Below are positions 1-7,408 of a DNA stretch of 11,942 bases, one piece after another. Positions within the stretch are counted from its first letter, which is position 1, and every line of letters begins with the position of its first letter. The notes under the pieces were generated by a model. It saw nothing but the letters and a program-made list of their open reading frames with translations. It did not search any database and was not told where the DNA came from. This DNA is from Clostridium sp. CAG:465 (GTDB lineage: Bacteria; Bacillota; Clostridia; TANB77; CAG-465): positions 1-11,942 of the forward strand of contig FR891250.1 of NCBI GenBank assembly GCA_000433755.1, in the 5' to 3' direction. A program made the translations under genes and the position numbers.

Positions 1-857
1 CTTATTTTTTCTCTAAATGATGGTGTTTGATTAACACTAGTTATTGTATAACTTTTTGTACTAAAACTTATTGACGTTACCTTGAAATCTACTGTTATAT
101 CTATACTTGCACTTAAATTTGTTCCATCTGTTGTTGTTGCTATTATTTTACATGTACCATTTTTTACTGGCGTTACAATTCCATTTTCACTTACTACCGC
201 TATATTTTCATTACTACTTGTCCATTTTACTTCTTTATTAGTAGCATTAGAGGGAGTTATTGTTGTTCTAAATGATGGTGTCTGATTTAAACTTATTATA
301 GTGTAACTTTTTTGTCTAATTTTTATATCCGTAACTTTTATAGGCTTTATATCAACATTAACATTGCATTTAGCTTGCAAATTACTCCCATCTGTAGTTG
401 TTGCTGTTATTTGACACGTTCCATTTCCAACAGGTGTTACATTTCCTTCTCCATCTACAACAGCAATTTTTTCATTACTACTTTTATATTCTAGTGTTTT
501 ATTATTTGTTTTTTCAGGTAATACACTTGCATTAACATTTATTTTTTGACCAGCACTTGTTATATTGTACTCTGAATTTTCAAAAGATACACTTTTAGCT
601 TTTATATCTACCTTTACATCCAACTGAGCAACTAGCCCAGATCCATCTGTTGCATATACATTGATCTTGCATTTCCCGTTTCCAACTGGTGTTATTTTAC
701 CAGAAATAATATTAACGGTTGCAATACTCTTATCAGAACTTAGCCATTTTAATTTTGTATTTGTAGCATTTGATGGGGTTATATCCACACTCGGTGTATA
801 TATATCATCAATATCTGTAAATGTATAACTATTTGTATTTATCTTCATACTTGAAAT
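1..857 (-). repeat. Tandem Big_2 domain repeats within the metallopeptidase-like gene
   Basis: On the coding strand the units run 857-600 (86 residues), 599-345 (85), 335-81 (85, after a three-residue PIK insert) and 80 to the edge (partial). A more divergent first unit lies at about 1091-858. The last two units are alike at the DNA level: the plus-strand string CTAAATGATGGTGT occurs at 13 and again at 268, exactly 255 bases apart. This suggests recent unit duplication. More units may follow beyond the left edge. Confidence 0.85.
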
Positions 858-2144
858 TGGTGTTCCATCAACGACCTCTATATCTATTGTTTCACTTTGA
901 TTTCCAACACAAATTTCAATAGTAGCATAACCTAAATTTTTAGCATATAGTTTTCCATTTTCTTGTACCTTCACAACATTAGAATTTTTTGAAAGAAACT
1001 TAATTTGATAATTATCCTTATGATTGCTAGAATTATATGATACATTATATACAGGAAGAAATTCTTTTCCTTTTATAACTTTCATACCTATATTACCAGT
1101 TGAAATATTTATAACAAACTTATCATAAGCTTCGTTATAATTTGACTGTACACTATTCCAAATTTCATTTGTGGTATTCTGTTTTACTATATTCATAAAT
1201 AAAATAAACTTATCATACTTGCTTGACCAAGTATAATATGATAAATCATTATTGCCATAATAGTTAAACACATTCTTTACAGAATCAAATCCTATAGCAT
1301 CTAATATTGCAGAAATATTATATATTAATTTTGTATAGGATGCATCTGAAGGATAATATACATTATATTTATTTAATAGTTTATCATATCCGTCTTTATA
1401 GCTATGAACAACTTCTTTTTGCTCACCATTTAAATTTGTATATGTTTTTACATTTTTTGATGCAAAAATTACATAGTCATATGGATTAATTGTAGTAACT
1501 ATATTATCTTTACTTAGTATAATTTTATCTAATACATACTGAACCATTGCTTGGTTTATATACTCATTTCCATATGTCCAAGGTTCATTTGTAAAGGAAG
1601 GACCATTTTCAATTTTTGTAAAAACATGCCCCATTTCATGTATTACTGTGCCATCTAAATTTATCAATCCATTATTATAATCTCTATCCAATATCTTAAT
1701 TGAGTTTATGTTATATTGTTTATTTACAACAATTCTATTACTATCCCCATTTACATATGCACCTTTTTTTTGTTCCCTTATACCTGTATAGTCAATAACA
1801 ATTTCATCTTTATTTGGTTTTAAATTTAGTTCACAAAATAAATCATATACATCTTCTAAGTTATTTAACCATTTTTTTAAATTATTATACTCAACAATGC
1901 CATTTGTTGAATCATAATCTTTAATCAAAGATAAATCAAATTCTAATGAAATCCTGCTTGTCCCACTTCTATCACTTAAAATTTTAATATATTCTATTTC
2001 TTTTCTACTCGTATATTCAGTTCCATTTTTTACTTCATATTTTTCTTGTCCTAATTCTACCTCTTTAGTTGCTGCTTCAACTTTAGTATATAACGCTAAA
2101 GTTAAAACAAGAAACATTATAAATAAAAGCCTTAATTTTTTCAT
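1..2144 (-). CDS. Secreted zinc-metallopeptidase-like protein with tandem Big_2 repeats (3' end beyond window)
   Basis: Open from an ATG at 2144 to the left edge: 714 codons visible, no stop, C-terminus missing. GGGGGA lies 8 nt before the ATG. Residues 1-24 form a signal peptide (MKKLRLL, hydrophobic core, cut after VEA). Residues 25 to about 350 form a catalytic-like domain with HEMGH at 169-173, the HExxH zinc signature. It is followed by NEPWTYGNEYINQAMVQYV (186-204), placed like the third-ligand helix of gluzincins. E187, E194 or Q198 could sit at the ligand position, so activity is not assured. From about residue 352 to the edge there are five Ig-like Big_2 units with a period near 85 residues. 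The shared marks are TPSNAT, SSNE-IAVV, TPVGNGTC and TTTDG-NL. Inference: an exported surface or matrix protein in which the Big_2 units act as a stalk or binding arm. I cannot name the peptidase family. It forms its own transcription unit. Confidence 0.85.
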   Translation of the reverse strand, partial: MKKLRLLFIMFLVLTLALYTKVEAATKEVELGQEKYEVKNGTEYTSRKEIEYIKILSDRSGTSRISLEFDLSLIKDYDSTNGIVEYNNLKKWLNNLEDVYDLFCELNLKPNKDEIVIDYTGIREQKKGAYVNGDSNRIVVNKQYNINSIKILDRDYNNGLINLDGTVIHEMGHVFTKIENGPSFTNEPWTYGNEYINQAMVQYVLDKIILSKDNIVTTINPYDYVIFASKNVKTYTNLNGEQKEVVHSYKDGYDKLLNKYNVYYPSDASYTKLIYNISAILDAIGFDSVKNVFNYYGNNDLSYYTWSSKYDKFILFMNIVKQNTTNEIWNSVQSNYNEAYDKFVINISTGNIGMKVIKGKEFLPVYNVSYNSSNHKDNYQIKFLSKNSNVVKVQENGKLYAKNLGYATIEICVGNQSETIDIEVVDGTPISSMKINTNSYTFTDIDDIYTPSVDITPSNATNTKLKWLSSDKSIATVNIISGKITPVGNGKCKINVYATDGSGLVAQLDVKVDIKAKSVSFENSEYNITSAGQKINVNASVLPEKTNNKTLEYKSSNEKIAVVDGEGNVTPVGNGTCQITATTTDGSNLQAKCNVNVDIKPIKVTDIKIRQKSYTIISLNQTPSFRTTITPSNATNKEVKWTSSNENIAVVSENGIVTPVKNGTCKIIATTTDGTNLSASIDITVDFKVTSISFSTKSYTITSVNQTPSFREKI

Positions 2145-2150
2145 ATTTAA

Positions 2151-2157
2151 TTCCCCC
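2151..2157 (-). promoter_or_regulatory. Shine-Dalgarno (GGGGGAA) of the metallopeptidase-like gene
   Basis: Coding-strand GGGGGAA ends 6 nt before the ATG at 2144 and fixes that start. It is one of several GGGGGA ribosome binding sites in this window. Confidence 0.75.
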
Positions 2158-2286
2158 AAAAATTTTATAAAATCTAGTATGCATCATAAGTCGAATAAAA
2201 AACATGCTATTAAAATGACCTTTAAAACTTAACATGTATTTCACTTTTTCTTCCTATAAAATTACACTTTATTTTTTATACATTAT

Positions 2287-2315
2287 ATTTTACCATTATT
2301 GCATTTTATTTTCAA
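2287..2315 (-). promoter_or_regulatory. Probable sigma-A-type promoter of the metallopeptidase-like gene
   Basis: On the minus strand a -35 of TTGAAA (2315-2310) and a -10 of TAAAAT (2292-2287) are separated by exactly 17 bp, each matching consensus at five of six positions. An overlapping TATAAT lies at 2287-2282. Transcription would start near 2280, giving an untranslated leader of about 135 nt. I see no recognisable riboswitch in that leader. In particular it lacks the conserved core of the c-di-GMP-I class, known from the clostridial secreted protease Zmp1. Confidence 0.5.
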
Positions 2316-2345
2316 GTTTGTTTTATCTATATTTTTCTGTTTATT

Positions 2346-2546
2346 CTGAATTATTGTTACTATTCAGACTAGGTAGAATTTTGAAATTATAAAAAGTGTG
2401 TCAACGTGGTGTTACAAGCCGCTTTGAAATAATTATTATAAGTTAAAAAAAATACAAGCTTAAATTTATTATGTATATTATAATATAAGCAAAAACTAAT
2501 TTTATGATTTTAACTAGTCATAGTCTGAATATTAACAAAAATTTAT
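2346..2546. repeat. Imperfect 26-nt inverted repeat bracketing about 150 bp
   Basis: The arms lie at 2346-2371 and 2521-2546. The right arm, reverse-complemented, matches the left at 22 of 26 positions, including an uninterrupted ATTCAGACTA end. The core holds a patch richer in G+C than its surroundings (about 2397-2421). The left arm also folds on itself as TCTGAAT-N10-ATTCAGA (2345-2368). I see no clear target-site duplication. It could be a small non-autonomous transposon remnant, a set of regulator sites, or chance in AT-rich DNA. Confidence 0.4.
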
Positions 2547-2640
2547 ATGAAAAAATACCTAGATAAAAATTTATAAATTAAAGGTAAAAATACTAAAAAC
2601 TGCCACTAAAAAGTTAACTGCATTATCTAAATTATTTATT

Positions 2641-2677
2641 AAAAATAAAAAGTAGCTTAGTATAAAACTAAACCACT
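2641..2677 (-). terminator. Rho-independent terminator after the cohesin-dockerin gene
   Basis: Read on the minus strand, AGTGGTTTAG (2677-2668) pairs with CTAAGCTACT (2660-2651) across a 7-nt loop. This is a 10-bp stem with two G-U wobbles, followed by TTTTATTTTT (2650-2641). The wobbles pair only in the minus-strand RNA, which shows the direction. It lies 16 nt beyond the stop codon. Confidence 0.8.
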
Positions 2678-2692
2678 CTTTGTGTTTATTGA

Positions 2693-3505
2693 TTACAAAC
2701 TATCAATTTGACCTACTATATATCTCATTATCATGTTTATATCTAATGTATTAGCTTTGGAATCTCCATTTACATCTAGTATTACTTTTTCCTCGTCTGT
2801 TAGTGTTCCATTTACTATTCCTTTCATTGCATAATATACATCTAATGTATTTACTCTTCCGTCTCTATTTACATCACCTTTTTTATATTCAATTGTATCA
2901 CATATATTTAAGTTATCTAAATTTGACTTTAAATATTTAGGAACTGGATTTTTATCAGTAACTGGATTTCCATCAGAATTTAGTGTAACAGCACCAGCAT
3001 TAAATCCATCTGTACTTTCAAGATACATTTTGACATTTCCATATGTATTTTCTTTTGCTTTAAATTTTACAGTAAATAGTTCTCCTGTTGAACATACAGC
3101 ATCTGCACCTCCATTGGCTCCGCCAAACACAATGTATCTTGCTGATAAAAATTCACTTCCGTTTGCATCTTCATCTGATGGTCCAACAGCCATTTTAAAT
3201 TCATTTGCAAGATCAGTTTCTGTTATGTTTATAACATCTACTTTTGATGCATCATAGTACATTCTAAGGCTCAAGCTTGCAAGGCCATAACCATTATCTG
3301 GTAATTTATCTAGTGAAAATGTAACTGTAAATTCTTCACCTGAAACTATTTTTGTTTTATCTGAGTTTACACTCACTATTACCTGGGCATTATCCTCAGT
3401 TATTGTGTTTTCATATGCAGCGCAAAATATATTTGATACAAATATAACTGGAATTGCAAGCGCTAACACAAAAGAAGCAACAATAAATTTTAAACTTTTT
3501 TTCAT
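2693..3505 (-). CDS. Secreted single-cohesin, single-dockerin protein (possible scaffold adaptor)
   Basis: A 270-residue protein. I place the start at the ATG at 3505, not the in-frame ATG at 3520, because GGGGA lies 6-7 nt before the former. Residues 1 to about 30 form a signal peptide (MKKSLKF, hydrophobic core, cut near FCAA). Residues 40 to about 165 resemble a cohesin fold, with VSGEEFTVTFSLDKLP, MYYDASKV and TGELFTVKFKAKENTYG. Residues 208-267 are a type-I-like dockerin: two calcium loops 33 residues apart, ligands D211, N213, D215, D222 and D244, N246, D248, D255, with TL before the closing Asp in both. Known: cohesins bind dockerins of other proteins, and one of each makes a linker such as ScaC of Ruminococcus flavefaciens. 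Inference: an exported adaptor or self-assembling unit. Two cysteines (138, 202) remain after signal cleavage. No glycoside hydrolase is nearby, so a non-cellulosomal role is open. Confidence 0.85.
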   Translation of the reverse strand: MKKSLKFIVASFVLALAIPVIFVSNIFCAAYENTITEDNAQVIVSVNSDKTKIVSGEEFTVTFSLDKLPDNGYGLASLSLRMYYDASKVDVINITETDLANEFKMAVGPSDEDANGSEFLSARYIVFGGANGGADAVCSTGELFTVKFKAKENTYGNVKMYLESTDGFNAGAVTLNSDGNPVTDKNPVPKYLKSNLDNLNICDTIEYKKGDVNRDGRVNTLDVYYAMKGIVNGTLTDEEKVILDVNGDSKANTLDINMIMRYIVGQIDSL

Positions 3506-3524
3506 AATGTTCCCCTTCATAAAT

Positions 3525-3553
3525 ATACTACATTATATTTAAACTTTTATCAA
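3525..3553 (-). promoter_or_regulatory. Weak candidate promoter in the rodA to cohesin-dockerin gap
   Basis: TTGATA (3553-3548) and TAGTAT (3530-3525) are spaced by 17 bp on the minus strand, and a TATAAT lies between them at 3537-3532. No terminator follows rodA, so read-through is equally possible. The implied leader would be short, about 15 nt. Confidence 0.25.
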
Positions 3554-3579
3554 TACATTTTTTAATTTATCTTCTACTT

Positions 3580-4695
3580 TTACATAAATAATTTCCTTGA
3601 TTTTCTAGCAGAGACATTAAGCGCAATTGCTATAGCCATACCATTTGTAATTAAACTACTACCTCCATAACTTACGAATGGAAGTGGTACACCTGTTATT
3701 GGTAAAAGCCCTATTGTCATACCAATATTTTGAACAAAATGGAAAAATATAAGGCCTGCTACACCTATTGTCATAAAACTTGAAAATTCATCAGGTGCAT
3801 ATTTTGATATTCTAATTAACCTAATTAATAGTATTGCAAATAAAATTACAACTATTGCTGATACAATAAATCCCATTTCTTCCGATATAGCTGAAAATAT
3901 AAAATCAGTGGATTTAATTGGAAGATAACCATATTGTGTTTGTGCTCCTTTTAGTATTCCAGTTCCAAATAACATTCCAGATCCTACAGCAATTTTTGAT
4001 TGTATCGCATTATATCCACTTCCAAGTGGATCAAGTTCAGGATTTATAAATACCTTAATTCTCTCCTGTTGTGTTGGATTAAGTACAAAAAAGTAAACAA
4101 GTGGTATAAGAATAGCTGCTGCAAGTATTCCTATAAATATATATCTGTATTTTATACCAAATTTAAACAACATAAATATAGCTATTACAACAAAAGCCAT
4201 TGCTGTTCCAAAATCTGGTTGTAACATAATTAAAATAACAGGGAGTAAAAAAGTAAGTAACATTACTGCAATCATGATAATTTTTTTCTTTTTATCATTT
4301 TGATTTATATTATTTTTGTAAATTGTTGCAAGCTTTGCTGCACATATGATAAATCCAATTTTCATAAGCTCTGATGGCTGATATAGGATACCTCCTAAAT
4401 TAAACCAGCTGCTTGCTCCCATAAGGGAGGGCATAAATAGAACTAACATTAACAAAATTAAATTTATGCCATATAATATATATCCTGCTATATCAAACAC
4501 CTTGTAATCGACTGCCCATATTACAATCATCATTACAAACACGGCTGCCATCCACATTATTTGTTTTATATATTCATCTTTATTTACATCTGTGTTATAT
4601 CCTGCCGAAAATATTGCTATAACTCCAATTACAAAAAGAAGAAGAACTGTAACTAATACAACATAATCTGTATTTTTTAATAAACTTTTAAGCAA
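3580..4695 (-). CDS. rodA: Rod-shape-determining peptidoglycan glycosyltransferase RodA
   Basis: A 371-residue polytopic membrane protein of the SEDS (RodA/FtsW/SpoVE) family. It polymerises lipid II into glycan strands during cell elongation, together with a class B penicillin-binding protein. Visible family marks are GASSWFNLGG-QPSELMKI (93-112), LQPDFGTA (158-165), LPIKSTDFIFSAISEEMG (258-275) with the catalytic Asp at 264, and the C-terminal GVPLPFVSYGGSS (335-347). KSTDFIF and the length favour RodA over FtsW or SpoVE. The start is TTG at 4695, supported by AAGGGGGA 8 nt upstream; no ATG is well placed. The gene begins 23 nt after the M18 aminopeptidase stop and is probably co-transcribed with it. 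No pbp2 or mre gene is in view, so its partners are encoded elsewhere. Confidence 0.95.
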   Translation of the reverse strand: MLKSLLKNTDYVVLVTVLLLFVIGVIAIFSAGYNTDVNKDEYIKQIMWMAAVFVMMIVIWAVDYKVFDIAGYILYGINLILLMLVLFMPSLMGASSWFNLGGILYQPSELMKIGFIICAAKLATIYKNNINQNDKKKKIIMIAVMLLTFLLPVILIMLQPDFGTAMAFVVIAIFMLFKFGIKYRYIFIGILAAAILIPLVYFFVLNPTQQERIKVFINPELDPLGSGYNAIQSKIAVGSGMLFGTGILKGAQTQYGYLPIKSTDFIFSAISEEMGFIVSAIVVILFAILLIRLIRISKYAPDEFSSFMTIGVAGLIFFHFVQNIGMTIGLLPITGVPLPFVSYGGSSLITNGMAIAIALNVSARKSRKLFM

Positions 4696-4702
4696 TAAAA
4701 TT

Positions 4703-4710
4703 TCCCCCTT
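4703..4710 (-). promoter_or_regulatory. Shine-Dalgarno (AAGGGGGA) that fixes the TTG start of rodA
   Basis: Minus-strand AAGGGGGA lies 7-8 nt before a TTG at 4695, and there is no competing ATG. It is the main evidence that rodA uses a TTG initiator. Confidence 0.75.
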
Positions 4711-4718
4711 ACATATTT

Positions 4719-6104
4719 TTATGAGTTAAAGAATGTTTTGTATGCAAGATAAGTCATGTATGTATCATACACACTTACTACTTCAAATGGAGAATGCATT
4801 GCAAGTACTGGTGTACCACAATCAATTACATCTATTCCCTTGTTTGCAAGTATATATGCAATTGTTCCTCCACCACCTTTTCCTTGTTTTCCAAGTACTC
4901 CAAATTGATATATAACATCATTCTTATCGAATATTTGTGTTACTTCAGATGTGAATTTTGCAGTAGCTTCACTAGCACTATATTTACCACTTCCACCTGT
5001 ATATTTTTCAATAGCGACACCACAACCAATAACATTACCATTTGGAACATCTGACACTTCATCATAGTCTGGATCAACAGCTGCTGTAACATCAGCAGAT
5101 AACATTTTTGAATTATAGTACATCTCTAATTCACTTAATTCTTTATTTCCAGTCTTTGATATAATCATTTTTGAAAACAAATCAAAAGCTTGCGTACTCA
5201 TTGAAGTATTACCAACACTTCCTATTTCTTCTTTATCTACTAAAAGGCAAATAGCAGTTTTATTTAGTTTTTTGTTTTCACTTGCTGCATCTATTATAGC
5301 TTTTACATTTGCATATGAACAAACTCTATCGTCATGTCCATATCCACCTATCATACTTTTATCAAAACCAATATATCTAGTTTTAAAAGCTGGAACAAAT
5401 GAAATATCTGATCTTACAAAATCAATTTCTTTAATACCATATTTTTCATTTAAGATTTTTAAAATATTTTCTTTTACCTTGTTTTTCTTTGCTTTTTCAT
5501 CCTTTATATTTCCAACAAGTACAGACATTTTTTCTGCATCAATAAATTCAGTTGCATTTTTACTAAGTTGATCTTTTGCAAGGTGTGGAAGTAAATCTGC
5601 TATTGTAAAGCAAAAATCGTCATCTTCTCCACCAACTGAAATTTCAACTTTTTCATTATCTTCAGTATATACAACTCCATGCATTTCAAGTGGTATAGAT
5701 AGCCATTGATATTTCTTGATACCACCATAAAACTGAGTTTTAAATAACGCCATATTTTGGTTTTCTATAAGTGGCATTGGTTTTAAATCAAGTCTTGGAC
5801 TATCAATATGTGAACCTACTATATTTACACCATTTTTTAGATCATCTTTACCTATTACTGAGGCAAATATAGATTTTTCTTTATTTACAAAATATACTTT
5901 ATCTCCCACATTTAATTTTTCACATTCAGTAATATTTTTAAATCCAGCATCTTTTAACATCTTTAGACATTCAGCAGCGCACAAATATTCAGTTCTTGAC
6001 TTATCTAAAAATTCCATATATTTTTTTGAATATTTTTTAGCGTTTAATATTTCTTCCTCATCAACATTATTATATATGTCTTTTCTTTCATAACATAGTT
6101 TCAT
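4719..6104 (-). CDS. M18-family metalloaminopeptidase (aminopeptidase I / aspartyl aminopeptidase type)
   Basis: A 461-residue cytoplasmic enzyme of full family length, expected to cut N-terminal residues from peptides with a two-metal site. Metal-site motifs are complete and in order: SHIDSPRLDLKP with H99, GYGHDDRVCSYAN with D258 as the likely bridging ligand, VDKEEIGSVGNTS with E292/E293, LSADVTAAVDPDY with D338, and the C-terminal LAMHSPFE with H437. The SADVTAAVDP form, as opposed to SADMAHAVHP, points to the bacterial aminopeptidase-I branch and not the eukaryotic aspartyl aminopeptidase branch, so exact specificity is uncertain. The ATG at 6104 follows an AAGGTAGGTAG site. The gap to the M24 peptidase upstream is 85 nt, and rodA follows after 23 nt. 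A role in recycling imported or internal peptides fits the neighbouring M24 enzyme. Confidence 0.95.
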   Translation of the reverse strand: MKLCYERKDIYNNVDEEEILNAKKYSKKYMEFLDKSRTEYLCAAECLKMLKDAGFKNITECEKLNVGDKVYFVNKEKSIFASVIGKDDLKNGVNIVGSHIDSPRLDLKPMPLIENQNMALFKTQFYGGIKKYQWLSIPLEMHGVVYTEDNEKVEISVGGEDDDFCFTIADLLPHLAKDQLSKNATEFIDAEKMSVLVGNIKDEKAKKNKVKENILKILNEKYGIKEIDFVRSDISFVPAFKTRYIGFDKSMIGGYGHDDRVCSYANVKAIIDAASENKKLNKTAICLLVDKEEIGSVGNTSMSTQAFDLFSKMIISKTGNKELSELEMYYNSKMLSADVTAAVDPDYDEVSDVPNGNVIGCGVAIEKYTGGSGKYSASEATAKFTSEVTQIFDKNDVIYQFGVLGKQGKGGGGTIAYILANKGIDVIDCGTPVLAMHSPFEVVSVYDTYMTYLAYKTFFNS

Positions 6105-6132
6105 ACCATCTACCTACCTTTTCTAATTTTCT

Positions 6133-6161
6133 ATTATATAATATTTCTTAATTTTGTATAA
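6133..6161 (-). promoter_or_regulatory. Weak candidate internal promoter before the M18 aminopeptidase
   Basis: The minus strand carries a perfect TATAAT (6138-6133). At 17-bp spacing the -35 hexamer is only TTATAC (6161-6156). This 85-nt AT-rich gap is the longest inside the run of enzyme genes, so an internal start is plausible but unproved. Confidence 0.3.
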
Positions 6162-6189
6162 ATTATTACAATAATTTAATTTTTATATA

Positions 6190-7407
6190 TTATTTTACAA
6201 GATAAATTTCATCTTGCAAATGAGTAAGTGGAACACCTCCATATTTTGTTACCTGGATCATTTCCTCAATTGAGCCTCCATTTGAAATGTTTACTCTAGG
6301 TTCTAAAGTGTAAACACCATTTTCAATAAGTTCTAAATTTGCAAGCTTAGATTTTTTTATAGAAATTATAGCTCCAATATCATGTACTTCCTTACCAACA
6401 GGATGGCCAGTTGCATGATTATATTCTGGGTAACCCGCTTTTATAATTTCATCACGTACAACCTTATCTACATTATATGCTTTTACACCAGGCCTCATTT
6501 CATCAATACCATCTGATATAGAATTAACTAAAGTATTAAATACCTTCATAACTTGTTTTGGAGGACTAAATTCATTTTTTTTAAGTGCATATCCCATTCT
6601 TTGCATATCTGTATATAGGACCATCTCATCACTAAACGTAGCTTTTATTCCAAAATCAAAATATATAGTATCTCCCCTGAATAACTTTTTTGTACTTGGA
6701 AGCGAATGACCACCTTTTGCAAGATTTATACCTGTAAGTACAATAGGGCAATTTTCCCATGCCAAATCATATGATACGATATCATTTGAGCCAACATATA
6801 ACTTCATTATTTCATCAGTAATTCTTTTTGTTTTATTTACAATTTGAATTTCATTATCCCCTATTTGTATTTTTTTAAACGTTTCTTCTAAAATTCTGTT
6901 TGTAATATCTGCAAGAAGTTTTAGTCTATTTATCTCTTTTTCAGTTTTTCTTGACTCTAAATCATATATCATTTCCTCAGCTGATTCAAATTTTACCTTC
7001 TTTTTATATTTTAAATATGGCTTTTTCAAAATTTTAGTTAAATATACATAATCTCCATGACTCATTATATCTGTATTTCTGTCTGACATAGTAGAAAAGT
7101 TAAGACATATTTTATTACTAAAATTTAAATCTGCAATAATATTTTCTAAAATAACGTCAAGTTCATCTCTCGATTTGTATGAAAAAAACTGAACTTTTTT
7201 TGGATCATATTTTAGCTTTTCAACATTATCTTTATCTAAACTAGATAAAATGATATATACTTTTTGAGTTGAGATTATACATATAGTATTACTTGCTAAA
7301 TGCTTAGTAAAATATTTGCAAAATATTCTATCGCTATTTTCATTGTTATACATTACCCAAATATTTTTATTATACTTTTTTAATACATTTTGGATTAGAC
7401 AAGTCAT
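6190..7407 (-). CDS. M24-family metallopeptidase (Xaa-Pro dipeptidase/aminopeptidase-like)
   Basis: A 405-residue protein with the two-domain plan of M24B enzymes. A divergent N-terminal creatinase-like region (about 1-150) precedes a pita-bread catalytic domain (about 155-405). All five metal ligands are visible: D251 in YFDFG, D260 in TFSDEM, H335 in ATGHPVGKEVHD, E369 in YTLEPRV and E381 in IEEMIQV. H342 in the VHD step is also kept, so it should be active. Known relatives release or cut residues before proline; a role as methionine aminopeptidase is unlikely because of the N-terminal domain. The ATG at 7407 is one nucleotide beyond the ackA stop (TAATATG), and its ribosome site AAAGGA lies within the last ackA codons. 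Translation is therefore probably coupled to ackA. The linkage is unusual and suggests peptide use feeding acetate metabolism, which is inference. Confidence 0.9.
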   Translation of the reverse strand: MTCLIQNVLKKYNKNIWVMYNNENSDRIFCKYFTKHLASNTICIISTQKVYIILSSLDKDNVEKLKYDPKKVQFFSYKSRDELDVILENIIADLNFSNKICLNFSTMSDRNTDIMSHGDYVYLTKILKKPYLKYKKKVKFESAEEMIYDLESRKTEKEINRLKLLADITNRILEETFKKIQIGDNEIQIVNKTKRITDEIMKLYVGSNDIVSYDLAWENCPIVLTGINLAKGGHSLPSTKKLFRGDTIYFDFGIKATFSDEMVLYTDMQRMGYALKKNEFSPPKQVMKVFNTLVNSISDGIDEMRPGVKAYNVDKVVRDEIIKAGYPEYNHATGHPVGKEVHDIGAIISIKKSKLANLELIENGVYTLEPRVNISNGGSIEEMIQVTKYGGVPLTHLQDEIYLVK

Positions 7408-7408
7408 A

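Larger units (their letters stand above)
2145..2692. other. Gene-free intergenic region between the cohesin-dockerin gene and the metallopeptidase-like gene
   Basis: No open frame with a convincing ribosome binding site occurs on either strand. From right to left the region holds the terminator of the cohesin-dockerin transcription unit (2641-2677), the inverted-repeat structure (2346-2546), the probable promoter (2287-2315) and a leader of about 135 nt. The stretch 2547-2640 is plain AT-rich spacer in which I see nothing. Confidence 0.7.

Noticed and set aside
2083..2235. A 50-codon minus-strand frame from the ATG at 2235, overlapping the start of the peptidase-like gene in another frame, as a possible upstream leader peptide.
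   Set aside because: The nearest purine-rich site (AGGAAG) is about 13 nt or more away, the peptide shows no leader or family character, and most of its length is the shadow of a real coding region.
2145..2280. A riboswitch, especially of the c-di-GMP kind, in the long leader of the peptidase-like gene.
   Set aside because: The leader lacks the conserved core motifs and has no strong stem set; only short AT-rich pairings are seen.
2396..2428. The GC-richer patch as a tRNA or small RNA gene.
   Set aside because: It shows no cloverleaf or T-loop motif, and only a 5-bp bulged hairpin can be drawn.
3506..3520. ATG at 3520 as the start of the cohesin-dockerin gene, adding five residues.
   Set aside because: The GGGGA ribosome site lies between the two ATGs and is correctly spaced only for the ATG at 3505; the shorter form also gives a normal signal peptide beginning MKKSLK.
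6160..6177. AAATTATT-GT-AATAATTT-type palindrome between the M24 and M18 genes as a terminator.
   Set aside because: It is made almost only of A and T, has a tight loop and no T-run behind it on the minus strand, so it should not stop transcription.
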